The notes under the pieces: model-generated | Seen by the model: the letters and a program-made list of their open reading frames with translations, nothing else | Told to the model about the DNA's origin: nothing | Databases searched by the model: none | DNA from: Neltuma alba | Lineage: Eukaryota > Streptophyta > Magnoliopsida > Fabales > Fabaceae | DNA: 64,000 nucleotides | NCBI RefSeq assembly: GCF_004799145.2 | Contig: NW_021637179.1 | Span: 186,001-250,000, forward strand | Reading direction: 5' to 3' | Program-made: the position numbers and the translations under genes | Shown here: in pieces, positions 33,759-45,186 of the stretch | How positions within the stretch are numbered: position 1 is the stretch's first letter | How the letters are laid out: each line of letters starts with the position of its first letter

Positions 33759-36626
33759 TGTTAGCTATGATTAGTTTTGATAATGTCAAAATAATAGAGC
33801 AAAAAGTTTGCATAAATTATTTACCTCATATTTTGACTAACTATCATACTTAATATCCTATGTAGTTTCCTCAAGAAAAGAAAAGAGTTATTATGTTGAA
33901 CTTTGAGTTGTGAAGAATGATCAAGAGGAAGAAGAAGAAGAGAGATTGAGAAAAGAAGAACTTACAAGACTAAATGGAAATATCAAGATCCAAGTTCATA
34001 GATTTGATGTTAAAGGTTGCTATACTCAATCAGAAGTTTGAATGGCTCAATCGGAAGCTAAAATGCACAAACCAGAAGTTATATAATCATATATTGAGTC
34101 ACCCTTCATATAAACATGAAAAATAAGCTTCAAAGGTGATTTTCATAGGCATTTATCGATCACTTGATTGATCATCCACTTATCGATCAAGTTATCGATA
34201 AAACACATACTCTGTTATACTCTGTTCTTCGTTCAGTTCTGACATAGGTTCGGTATTTCTTTAATATCTCTTAAACCACAAATCCGTTTGAGGTGAAACT
34301 TAATTCATATGAAACTAGACTTAGAACACGGTTCATGGACACCAAAATCAACTTCAAAGAGTTTCATATGAGGGAGATATGTTGTTCGAAACATTGAAGT
34401 AAGGATTAATGCCTTGATTCCGACCTTCAGTCACTATGATGAAGATAACTTTGTAAATACAACGAATTTTGGGGTGATTCTTGTTGCATTAGAAATTAGA
34501 CTCAAAGAGCTTTCTGGGGATAGGTCATTTGCAAAATTTGGAGTTGAATTGGAAGAGTTATGATCACTCAAAAGTTGACCTTCGTTCTGCTTGAATCAGA
34601 ATTCGAATTTATTGAGGCAAAGACCAAAATTTCTACATTGATTGATTAAGCTTTCGAGCAACATGCTACTCAAACATGTTATTGAGTAAAGGCACTAGAA
34701 GAAATCAGAAAAATAAAAAGTCATTATCAGATGTTACTCGAGCCTAATCAAGCAACTACATACTCGATCACTTTATCGAGTTCCTGGTACTATCTCTTCA
34801 ATTCTTCTCTTTTATCTTCATATGCATTATTGAGGTTTTATAACCTATTGGATAAATGGTTTTCGGATAACGTTATGGATAAATGTATTTATCGATCACT
34901 TGATCGATAAACAAAGTTAACATTATGGATAAATAGGCATTTATCGATAACATGATCGATAAATAGATTATCGATGAGAAGATAAATGGTAATGCACTTT
35001 ACTCATTCTATGTTTTGCTTTTATCGCCATTTATCGATCACGTTATCGATCTGGCATTTATTGATAATATGATCGAACATTGCTTGATAACTTTGTGTGC
35101 AGGTATTTATTTCAGTAGCTTATCGATCACTTGATCGATCAGGAAATTATCGATCACATGATCGATAATCAACATATCTTTGTTACATCGTGGCTCTTCG
35201 ATCACCGGATCGATAATCAGATTATCGATAATATTATCGATAACCACACTTCATGTTTACTTTGTTTTCACATAACATGATCGATAAATCAGCTCTTTGG
35301 TTTTACAAAAAAAAGACCTCTTTATCGATAACATGATCGATCATTCATTAATCGATCACGTATTCGATCAACTTACATAGCTTGTGTTTTCACTGAATAT
35401 ACTTTTGTTTATTGTTTATCGATAAAGTTATCTATCATCTATTTATCGATAATGTGTTCGAAAATTATTGCTTTAAATTCTGTTCTATGACACTTTGTTT
35501 ATCAATAACCTGATTGATCAACAAGTGTTCGATCACTTGTTCGATCATTGTACAAGTTCATTTCATAACAACATTTCATCATTTATCGATCATTTGTTCA
35601 ATCATCATATGATCCATAATCTATTCGATAATTGAATACATCTGCTATATCTTTTCTTCATGTAATTAATCGATAATATGATCGATCAAAGCTTTATCGA
35701 TCAAGACATCGATCAAGTAAGTTCATCTTACTTTCTGAATATCTGATGATTGATTCCATGTTTTCCAACTTATTGTTTCTAAGATTATCAGATACTTATC
35801 ACTTGATCTGAGGAAGATTATTTCAGGTAAAGAGCCACAACGAATTTATGATGTGAAGAATCGACTTTAGTCAGAAGCTTCCAACGGCTAGTTTCAACGG
35901 TCATATTCTTCAAGCCAAACGGGAAGAAAATGCTCAACGGCCAAGTACCCAACATCATCTATAAATAGAAGAGCATTGAAAACAAGAAAATAGAGAAGAG
36001 TCTGAGCTTACAACATCAAATGCTAAAATGCCGAATCAATATATTCTCATTTAGAGCTTCGAGAGAAAACTCCCTGTCTCTGTACTTCATAGACAAGAAC
36101 ATATGTATTCGTAAGATAGAAAGGAAAGTTTCCCAAACGTGCTTAAAATTCATCTATTACTTCTTTAAGAGAAGAAATATTCAATCTTCTTTATCATTAT
36201 CAGATTGTATTCTTACGGTGTGTAAGGGGGAGTATTACCTCAGTGAGAGGTTGTTGTTGAATTAGACTGGTTAGTCTAAGGATTGTAAGTGGCGAGACAA
36301 GTGCCCGGATCAAACTTGTGATTGTAGTGGTTCTCAAGTACCCGTGTTAAACTTGAGGGAGATAGTCGATTGAAAATCTTAGGGGGAGCCTGGGGACTGG
36401 ACGTAGGTCAGTGAGGACCAAACCAGGATAAATCACAGTTTACATCTTCTCTTCCCTTACCTTTTTATATTTCTAGCTAAACCATTTTACTACTGTGATT
36501 ACGCTTATGACGATTCATTGTTTTTATGCTCAGAATTTCTTATGAATTTTCTTATACTGCGAAAAGGTTTTTGTTTTTAATTAACACCCAATTCACCCTC
36601 CTCTTGGGTGATCAGCCATTCTTATA
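33759..36626 (+). mobile_element. solo LTR of a Copia-like (SIRE/Maximus-type) retrotransposon
   Basis: Starts TGTTAGCTATGATTAG and ends near CACCCTCCTCTTGGGTGATC...CTTATA (probably a decayed ...CTAACA). An exact 5-bp duplication AGTTA flanks it (33,754-33,758; 36,627-36,631). Unit II has the empty site near 60,090 (AATAAGTTAGTTATTTGTCA). CTATAAATAG at about 35,959 is a TATA box, and the AGGGGGAGCCTGGGGACTGG block near 36,380 is typical of Copia LTR 3' parts. No gag or pol is present and the whole insertion is one LTR long, hence solo. The 36,020-36,265 frame lies downstream of the TATA box and is not a known protein. Confidence 0.85.
34140..35720. repeat. ATCGAT palindrome-rich tract in the LTR
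   Basis: About 28 ATCGAT sites in 1.6 kb, mostly in phrases such as TTATCGATAACATGATCGAT or ATCGATCACTTGATCGAT, separated by non-repeated sequence. The motif is self-complementary and often paired about 10 bp apart. It lies upstream of the LTR TATA box, in the U3-type region. Confidence 0.9.
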
Positions 36627-36631
36627 AGTTA

Positions 36632-37889
36632 TTTGTCATAGTTATCTCAAAACATTTGTTTGAGATATAATGTGAGACTATTTTCATAGTTGTATTGGCT
36701 TTTTTATTTTTAAGTAATTTATTTCGAATGTATGGACTATTATTATGAGTTATAAAGTTGTTAGTTATGAAGAGTACCTCCATGATCTTGAAGCTTTTGA
36801 ACAAAGGTAGATTTGATCTATATTAAGTATGGACGATTTTACTTATCTTTTTGTTTATTGCACAGGTTGACCCACGTCATTGGTATGGTCATAATCTACT
36901 CCTTTAATATGATGTCCGGCTTAGAAGCGAAAGCAGCCAGCCATTTTTCCATTGGTAAACACTAATTCAAAAATTTAATACCTCCACTGCAATTACCAAG
37001 AAACATGGTAGATGAGGAGCTAATAAGGATCTGGATGGCTAAGTTCCTGCTTTGATTTCATTTAGGTTGTATGTTAGACAAGGCAAGTGAATCTTGACGA
37101 ATGTCCAAGGATTAAGCTACAACGCCAATGCATTAAATATCTAGGACCAGTAACTTCTCACTAATATACTACCTTTGGTTTTAAATATAAGAGCTAGTTG
37201 ACTAATTTAAATTAATTAAGAAAATAAGTTAAGTTAGTTATTTGTAATAAATAGGTGTTATCTTTCCTAAAATACCCTTACTAATCAAGTTTATTAGCTT
37301 GAACTTAACTTTCGAGAAACAAATATGAGAAAAAAAATGAATTATCTTGGAAGGTTTAGGAGGCTAGCTTATTAGAAGGATTATCTTGGAAAATAATGAA
37401 TAAATATGAAAAACAAAGTGGATTGGAATCTTATATTTAGGATCAAATAAAAGTTAAACAAGGTCTTATATTAAAAATCGGAGGTAGCGTGTATATATAT
37501 ATATATATCTTAAACATACGTTTGGATTAGATATAGATTCAGATCCAACAAACGTAGCTCTAAAGAGTCACTTTTTATTTGGCCTGACTCTATCTAAAAA
37601 CTACTGTTGGTATGTCTCATAAAACTGATAGATGGGGTGGTGCCATTGTAGAAAGAAAGGGAAGTTTGGATATGAAGTTAATGTTAAAGGAGGCAAGCTG
37701 GTGTATTGACAGAATGGGGAGCTTTTGGATACTGACCATGAGTCCAAATAGATACTTGTTCCGAGCCCCACGAGGCCTTTGTATGCGGGGCAAAAGCATA
37801 AGTGTGTGTTTGATCACTCTAGCTTTCTGGCTGGAGCTGCAACACCACAGTAGCAGGAAGATTAGTAGCTCACGAAGGTGTCTTTAAGG
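36632..37889 (+). pseudogene. IQM fragment (copy 3)
   Basis: IQM exon equivalents: 36,866-36,954 (DPRHWYGHNLL, then a TAA-containing change, ...SQPFFHW), 37,066-37,150 (degenerate LDVGEGK block; reads GTTGTATGTTAGAC) and 37,652-37,888 (KEREV..., frame-broken; the donor is GC, not GT). The intron before the last exon carries a MITE (37,168-37,488). The exon upstream (VGKGLSK) and the last exon (YLPTEENF) are missing. It closes unit I, just before the upstream module at 38,190. Confidence 0.8.
37168..37488. mobile_element. Stowaway-like MITE in an IQM intron
   Basis: TACTACCTTTGGTTTTAAAT pairs with ATTAAAAATCGGAGGTAG. The same insertion is at 60,892-61,154. A short TA microsatellite follows at about 37,493-37,508. 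Confidence 0.65.
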
Positions 37890-38623
37890 CACTAATAACA
37901 CAATATATCACATAGCATAATCACTTTCATTCTATTTTTTCAATTCTTAATACATGACCTAATTAAAAAATTTAAGTTGGTCCTATATATAGATATAAGA
38001 CTTGTTTTACATGTTTATCAATTTTTTTCAATTTAGCTTCATTAATATTTACTTAACAATAATCAAGTAGAAAAAAGAGAGAGATCGAGAATTGAAAAAA
38101 ATGCTTAGGGTGTTTTAGAAAAAAAATATTATATTAACTTATTCAACTAATATTATTAATCTACTCAAATTAATAATTTTTTTTTTGTTTTATTTGTTGT
38201 TGATAACATAGTTAGAATTTTGACAGTTAATTAGTGTTTTGGATAAAGACTGGCTGCGCGCTAATACCAGTCATGAAAGGAGTAGTTAAGGACTTAAGGT
38301 TTCCTTTTGTTATCCAAAAAAAAAAAAAACATAGTTAGAATTTTGTTGTCTATGTTGTCCGCTTGGAGTGAGCAACAAATAGAGAAGGCCCTCACGTTGC
38401 AAAATTCGGAGTTACGAATGGGCTCAAACCTTTTCACCTTTTTAACCCCAATGCCCCAATCACTGCAACTAGATTATATAAAAACCAAAACCCCGCGCGC
38501 GCGCACACAAGGCCTAAACTCTTGCTTCTGGATCGGCACATGTGGGTCCGTATCTGTTGTGTTTTTTTAACCCGTTCTACCTGATTTATTATTACAACCC
38601 AACGAACAAGATAATGCGAAGAA
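37890..38623. other. upstream module of unit II, first part
   Basis: Matches 61,553-62,165 in unit III and, from about 38,190, 3,935-4,300 in unit I. It holds a truncated MITE (37,936-38,180), TTGGAGTGAGCAACAAATAG, a CG/CA microsatellite (38,493-38,509) and CTTCTGGATCGGCACATGTG. No gene. Confidence 0.55.
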
Positions 38624-39146
38624 CCCCCTCCAGGGGAATGGGTTAAAATTAATGTGGATGGTGCTAGCTCAAAGAACAGCAACAAAGCTGCCTGTGGAGG
38701 CCTTATTCGAGACACTAATGGTGACTGGATAGCTGGTTTTACTCAAGATATTGGAATATGTTCTGCTGCTGAGGCTGAGGAATGGGCCATATTTAAAGGA
38801 TTACAACTGGCCTGGGACTTTGGGTTCAAGAAAGTAATAGTGGAATCTGATGCTTCGGCTTTGGTGGATAGAATTCAGTTGAATGGGCAGGATGGTTGCT
38901 GCTCTATGGTCTTTCGAAGGATCTCTGATGATAAAATTCCAGTGGGAAGTAATTATTCAGTATGCTCCAAGAGCTAGTAACGAGTTTGCTGATGAACGCA
39001 CCAAAATGGGGTTTCAAGGATCGAAGCTTTTGGACTCTTGTCCAGCGCACCTGCAAAGGATTCTGATGAGGGAAAAACAGAGTATTAATTCTGATAATGT
39101 AATCCAGACGCTAGCCTTCCCCTTGTAACACAAAAACAGAAAAAAA
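38624..39146 (+). mobile_element. 5'-truncated LINE tail with RNase H domain
   Basis: The frame reads VKINVDGASSKNSNKAACGG, LIRDTNGDWIAGF, SAAEAEEWAIFKGLQLAWD and VIVESDASALVDRI, the plant LINE-type RNase H domain with its first Asp (VDG), Glu (AEAEEWA) and second Asp (ESDA). A frameshift at about 38,928 separates it from FQWEVIIQYAPRASNEFADE. It ends in an A-rich tail and is flanked by ATAATGCGAAGAA / ATAGTGCGAAGAA (38,611-38,623; 39,147-39,159). Unit I (near 4,295) and unit III (near 62,170) have the uninterrupted site. Dead on arrival: reverse transcriptase and ORF1 are missing. Confidence 0.92.
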
Positions 39147-40224
39147 ATAGTGCGAAGAAAGCCATGCGTGCGTAAGAGACGGGGAATCAAAATGAGGTGA
39201 GTCTCATTTTAGTTAGTCAGCCTGTTTTAGATAACTTTTTTTTTTTAAAAATATTGAAAGTACGAACTCAATTCATTCTTTTAAAATCATTTAATTATGT
39301 CAGTGTTGTATATTACACAAAGTTTTTAAAAATAATTAAATATAAATTCATCTAGTTGAAATTATATAATTTAAAGAAAATACATACCCTCTGCTTACAT
39401 GGATTTTGTATATTATATTGGACAGCATATTAAGATAGCAGTCTTAAGTTCCAGGCATTTGCTTAAAGAATCAGATTTTTTAAAAGCACACGTTCTACAT
39501 TTTTAAAAAAAAAATATTAATTCGCAAAACTGCTTCATTATGATCATCTCTAACCCAATTAATGTGGCTTGGGAAGCAAGTATTACTTTATCTCCAATGT
39601 TCCAATGTTTTGTATATTATTCCTCCGGTTCTTAATATAGGGCCTAATTATTGAGTTGGTTTTAGTTCTAAATATAAGACTCATTTATCATATTTATCAT
39701 ATTTTTCTAAATTACCCTTATGGATATTCTATAATAAAAGAGGGAGGAGATATTAAGAAAAATGATTATGGTATTTTAAGAAAAACGTATCACATTTTTT
39801 ATAATTAACTACCTTATCTAACTTCCTTAATCTAATCAAATTAGTTAAAGGGTTCTTATATTAAAAACCGGAGAAGTAATTACTTAGAGAAATCACCATC
39901 ACCTTGTTGAAAATATGTACCGATGCTAATCTCTAACATACCTGAATTAATGTCATAATTTTATTTAGTTGCCTGTAATATTATACTACATTCGGTCCTT
40001 AATATAAAACTTTATTTGACTTTTATTTTGGTCCTAAATATAATATTTCAATCCAGTTTGTCTCTTATATTTATATATTTTTTAAGATATTCCTCTTAAT
40101 AATGATAGTTATAGCCAATATACTTAATTAGCAAGGATATTTTAAGAAAGACATCATATATTTATTACAATTAATTAATTTAACTTTTTTTTTAATATTA
40201 TTAAATTAGTTAACTAGTATTGTA
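39147..40224. other. upstream region of intact gene 2 with two MITEs
   Basis: Continues the upstream module. The CACTA empty site is at about 39,495-39,520. Stowaway-like MITE at 39,617-39,877 (CCTCCGGTTCTTAATAT / AAAACCGGAGAAGTA) and a second, truncated one at 39,988-40,222. These make the promoter-distal architecture different from intact gene 1. No gene. Confidence 0.6.
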
Positions 40225-40453
40225 TTACGCGGCTTGCTGTTATGCTTTCGGCGCCTTTTCCTACCAGAGTCAAAAAGTTATTGACTCCTTCCCGCTTCCC
40301 TATCTCAGTTTCTCTCACGTGCGGAAGGGGTAACTTGGACGAATTACTGAAGCCAAAGGAAAAACCGTGTGAATCCACAACCCTAATTCTTGTGGTTTGT
40401 GTGGGGGGCGATTCAGCTGGGCAGTGTAGGAGGCGCCATTTGATTGAGGTTGG
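40225..40453 (+). other. 5' untranslated exon 1 of intact gene 2
   Basis: Same block as 6,955-7,190, ending GATTGAG|GTTGGTG. A long frame here (LTCGRGNLDELLKPKEKPC...) is also open in unit III but closed in unit I, so it is not taken as coding. It contains an upstream ATG at 40,242. Confidence 0.55.
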
Positions 40454-40720
40454 TGTGTCTCTTTGATGATTTCTTTTGTTTTTTTGTTTTTTTTTTCCTG
40501 CTTTGGCCTGTGACAGAAATCTCAGTACAATGCCTGCTATATTCTGCTTTTGGAACTTGAATCCTTGTGTGTCAGGAATTAAACGAATTTGATCTTCATC
40601 CCATGTTCTATTCTCTGTTATGGTTTAGCTGAGCTCAGCCTGTCTTTCTTTCTTTTGTTTTTTTTGGGGATAACTTTAGGTTGTTTCTGATACGTGGAAA
40701 AGAGCAGAACGAGCGATTCA

Positions 40721-43279
40721 ATGAATCTGCAGCCCCAGGTCTGGGAATATGTGGGAAGTGTGTCAGCCATTAGTGGCCTGTTTTGCTTTGGTCTCAGCTC
40801 CACCTACAAAAGGTCATTTGGAGAGTGGGGATTTGGTGGTCTCCTTGCTTATCTGTTCGTCGGTTTAATTATGTGGTGCCTTGTCTTTCGGGCCAAGAGC
40901 ATCCGAGTTTCAGAGAATTACCGACTTCGCGTGTTAGCTGCAATTTTTGTTGTCATGTGTGCGATCTCCGTCCTGCTTGACAAACTTGTAGATGGAAAAT
41001 CAGATGCATTGAGCATCATCTCGTATGGTTTATTCACCTTGATGTCGCTGTCTGTGTCAAGGAAGTCTGAGCTTGGATTCAAGACAGGGTTCTCTACTTT
41101 TTTCCTGTCATTGTTTGTCGAAGAACTTCTCAAAATCAACTGGATCTTCTTATTACCGATAGCATTAGTTTTCTGTTTGATCATCTTTATCCTCCGCCGC
41201 AACAACTCAGAATCCGGAGTACAGGTGAGTTCCGTCCTCTCATCACGGTGAATTGTTGAAGATGAAAACACCAATGTGGATCTCTTAATTGAGTTGTGCA
41301 GCAAAATATTCAAGCAACGGAGCCTGTTACTTGAACTAACGTAACGTGTATTTTATGCTCGTGGATTTTGTCCTTTGCAGAGCCAAGATTATAGCGTGAT
41401 GGGAGAAGTTTCAGATCAAAGCCTGTCATCGATGACCATTCAGCAAAATTATAACCAAGAGCAGCCTTCTCAAGATGTAAGTGATCACCAAAACGGAATA
41501 TAAATGTTTAGTATTTAGGTATAATGCTCTAGTCTCCTATTAACTGACCCCACTTATTATAGCTTTCATACTGATGCATCATTCTCTTATTTGGACCATC
41601 AGCAAAATAATGAAGATGAGGAAAGCCGTTCGCTTCTTCCAGATGTAAGTGACCAAATCCAATATAAATATTCATTTTATTGATATACTTCTCTAGTCTC
41701 TCATGCAGCTCACACCTTCAGTGAGGGCCAAGGGGTTCTAATGCCCCTTAACACGCCCCAACTTCCAAGTGTTTTCTCTCTTCTCTTTTTATCATTAAAT
41801 TCTATATAAAATGAGTGACTTTTTGATACTTATGAGCAAAAAGTAGTGCAGTTTTATATTTTTTATGATTTTTTGGCGAGAGAATTATAGGAAAGAGGTA
41901 TAGAAAGAGAGAGGAGGGAGGGAGATGCGAAGTAACAAGAAAGGAAGAGGAAGTAGTTATTTCAACAAGGCATCAAATAATATTTCATTCACCAAAAGCC
42001 TCCGGCATAAGTTGCATGGTGGATATATATTTATAGAAGCCACTTGTTTGCCGATGGCCCATGTGCCTTGATGGAACCATTACGACTCATGAGGCTGAGT
42101 GTTCTACCCTTGCACTCATCTTCTTGCCTTCCTTCATTTTCTTTTCCCTCCCCCACCGTCTCTCTTCTGCATTCCCTTTCTTTCCCTCTGCTTCTGTAGC
42201 CCTCCCCTGGATTCTCCTCTGTTTGAATCAGTGGCAGTGTGGTACATGACATGTCTCCTATTAAATGACTGAACATGCTTTGTTACTTTCATACAGACGC
42301 ATCATTCCTCAGGGATTGGAGAAGTTTCAGAGGAAAGCACATCAGATAGGGGCAATGAGCAAAATAACGAACAAGCCGAGGAAGATCCTTCGTTTTTGGC
42401 ATCTGTAGGTGATCAAATCCAATATTGGTGTTTATTTTGGTTATTACATACATGTTTCAGTCGCGTGTTAATGGTTTCCTTTTTTCGCAGGAATCCCGGG
42501 GCCAAGATCATGTTCCATTAGGAAACAACCGCGTCATAATCCAGATCGGGGAGACGCACCCCGTGTCCGAATTAAGGTACTCCTCCTAAACCCCCATATC
42601 CTTCCTACATTGTTTATGCTCAATATAAGCGTCATGGCAATTATAATTAATCGTAATAGAATTTGTATGGATCACCAAACAAAGCCGAAGGAAACCCTAT
42701 CACTATAAGCTAGTTGTTACTAACAAAAACTCTGATCAGATAGATGCAGTTATTTCCTGCCACGACATTGTTTTGGATTGAAAGAAAATAATGCGGGGAG
42801 TGAATTTGATGATGTTATTAATTATTAATAGTATAAATAAAAGAGGAAGAGTTTTTTAGGAGCTATCTCTTCTGTTCTCTACTGTGATTTCATTAAACTG
42901 AGGAAATGTTTTACAATAATTTTTACGTTATATTTATGGCTTGTTATTTGTAGGAGTAGTCTGAGGAGATGTTTAGATGGAAACCAAACTATGATTTTAA
43001 AAGTATTTTTATAGTTTACGAAGTAAATATGTAGAGTAGTTTGTCTTATTTTACAGAAAAATATTCTTAAGAAACACTTTTCAAAGATTGCAAACGCATC
43101 TGAGTAAAACAAAAAGAAAGTAACTGGAATAAGCATTGTATTGTATGTTGTGCAGGCGGAGAAGGAGGTGGATGCCACCTGGAATTCCCAACATCACAAG
43201 CCGTGTTGGGGACACGCTTGGGCAATTGCAGCGCCAGGTGGCCCCCCACTCTTTTAATTTCCTTTTTTTTTTAAAATAA
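40721..43279 (+). CDS. six-TM membrane protein with modular acidic tail, intact gene 2
   Basis: Paralogue of intact gene 1, no function assigned. Proposed coding exons: 40,721-41,224; 41,381-41,476; 41,603-41,644; 42,297-42,404; 42,491-42,576; 43,156-43,279, giving 319 codons plus stop. Hydrophobic segments at about residues 11-28, 38-56, 70-87, 95-112, 122-138 and 141-158, with landmarks SSTYKRSFGEWG, WCLVFRAKSIRV, KSDALSIISYG and EELLKINWI. The tail gives SQDYSVMGEVSDQ, QNNEDEESRSLLPD, THHSSGIGEVSEES, ESRGQDHVPLGNN and an Arg-rich end. The usual acceptor of the short fourth exon is lost (TTATTTGGACC where gene 1 has TTATTTAG|GACC). The next AG, 8 nt downstream, keeps frame and drops two residues. 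An upstream GTG at 40,694 is in frame, but the ATG is preferred. AATAAAT near 43,586 is a candidate poly(A) signal. Confidence 0.7.
41735..41876. mobile_element. half-copy of the TIR MITE in intron 4
   Basis: Same truncated arm as 8,460-8,640 (CACGCCCCAACTTCC, AAAATGAGTGAC, TTTTTTATGATTTTTTGGC), at the same intron position. Confidence 0.5.
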
Positions 43280-44300
43280 TGCTATTTCTGGGAACTGCTG
43301 AATATTGGACGCTTCTGGCACTTTTTGTTTAACTTTTGGAGTTGTCTCCCACTAAAGGCCCATCCGGGGACCCACTTTGATTTGACACTTGACTCTTTTT
43401 AAGAGCTGGCATGTAACCCGAACACTACGCTGTTATCTGGGTCACATGGAAACATTGAGTCGTGTGATTCACCTCACGTGCTTTTCTCTCCCAGCCGCTT
43501 TCCAACTACACATGCATTGTTTGCATATTACACCTATTATTATTAATGTTGATAATACTCACAATAACTGTTGCTGCCAGGAAAAAATAAATAAATATTC
43601 CAAGCCATAGAATGGCAATACCCATTTTTATACACTGACAACGGTATTTTCCAATAATTATTTGACGATTAAGTTTTGGTAAATGATTTTCTGACTAAGG
43701 CATGCAGCACAAATATTAATGGCTTATAATATTCTGAGTTCTTGTAATAATTTTGTTTATATGTCACAATTTTAAGATAAGATCTTCTCCAAAAATGGCG
43801 CTGCCTAATCTTAAATGATTATTTCTCATCAAGTTATTTTAGAACAAAAAATTCTCCCATTCAACTTTTGTAAAGATGATTAGATTTTAATCCTCTTTTT
43901 TTCCAATTCAATGTGATTTTTTTTAACTTATGTAAGGTTCTGACATTTTTTTTAATTTAATTAGAACAATTTCATTTAAATACAAATATTAAACAAAAGT
44001 AAATATAGTTCATTCTTTGTATCGAAACATGAAAATCCAATGATACAAACCCAAGCAAAGAGTTCATTCATTCATGATTATTTTGGATATCATAACTAAG
44101 CTTTTGATGAAGACAACTTATATAATGCACAGAATTTTTTAGGGGTATCTAGGTGAAAACTAAATTATAGTTTTAAAAGTGATTTTGCGAGGCACTAAGT
44201 AAATACGTGAAAAAAGTTTTCTTTCGACTTGCTTAAAAGAACTTTTTAAAAATATTTTTAAGATGATCCAAACACCCTTTTTATACAAGATAAAGTAAGA
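43280..44300. other. 3' flank of intact gene 2
   Basis: Close match to 10,128-11,160 (GAGCTGGCATGTAACCCGAA, GAGTCGTGTGATTCACCTCA). It probably includes the 3' UTR. No other gene seen. Confidence 0.6.
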
Positions 44301-44303
44301 TTT

Positions 44304-45186
44304 ATGTTCCATTTGGAAGGAAAGAAAAGTTAGGACGAACAAAAATAGATATGAGAGAAAATTGGAGAGAAAATGTTATCTTTCTTTATGTTTGGATGTA
44401 CAAGAGAAAATAGAAAAGAAAGAAAATGAGCAAATATGAGAATGACTAAAATACTTTTATTCCTGTATCAATAGATATCATGTTATAAATTAAATTAAAT
44501 ATCATAATAAAAAAATCATATTAGTGTTAGTATCATTAAATAATGTAAAATCAAATAATTTGACACAAATTTATTACCATGTGATTATATTGTAAAAACC
44601 AAATAATTTAGTAAAAAAAAATTCTTTTCAAAGGTGAAAATATAAAAAAGTGGATAATTTTTTTAAAATCAAACATAATGAAATGATACAAATAAATTAC
44701 GTATTATTTAAGATTATTAATAAATAGTAAAAATTTAATATAAAAATTGAAAGAGATGAAGAAATTATATATATATATATATTAATTTGTGTGAATTTCT
44801 TGAATTCATTGAATGCGAAAGAATGAAGTTCATGTGTAGCTTTTGATTTTGGCTACAATATAATGAGATAATTTTGTTGAATTATCAAGTGGTCGTAAGT
44901 AAAATTAAAAAGAAAAACTTGTATTAAAGGTGTCATGTAATATTATTGGACTATGTTTGAGGAGGGCATACAGTGAATATGAGTTTTCTTCTCATTTTCT
45001 CTTCATATGTGGAGAGAAAAGTTGGAGAAAAAATAAAGTGGGTTTCACATCCTATTTTCTCTCTTACTTTTTTTTCCTCTCACTTTTCTCCTCTCCTCCA
45101 AACGAAGGAAAACTCATTTATTCTCTTATTTTCCTCCTTCATTTTCTTTCCTCCCCATTTTCTCTCCATCCAAATATGGGGTTACA
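44304..45186. mobile_element. TIR element with GGAAAGAAAA-type ends (unit II insertion)
   Basis: The left end (TGTTCCATTTGGAAGGAAAG, GAGAAAATTGGAGAGAAAAT) is inverted-repeat related to the right end (ATTTTCTTTCCTCCCCATTT, TCTCCATCCAAATATGGGG). Unit I lacks it: TTTTTATGTGAGATAAGTAAGATT runs straight into AAAGTGAAATAGTGGCGTG at about 14,335-14,370. The interior is AT-rich without a transposase. A relative is at about 52,463-53,325. Exact ends and target duplication are not resolved; possibly hAT-type. Confidence 0.6.

Noticed and set aside
34140..35720. CRISPR array or bacterial-type DnaA-box cluster
   Set aside because: Spacing is irregular, repeats are only 6-20 bp and palindromic, and the context is a plant LTR.
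36020..36265. 81-codon frame as a gene
   Set aside because: It lies just after the TATA box in the R/U5-type part of a solo LTR and has no known homology.
38654..38977. A stand-alone RNase H gene
   Set aside because: The domain is at the end of a 523-bp insertion with an A-rich tail and target-site duplication, so it is a truncated LINE.
40242..40466. Coding exon 1 (LTCGRGNLDELL...)
   Set aside because: The frame is open in units II and III but has stops in unit I upstream of an otherwise intact gene, so it is more likely untranslated leader.
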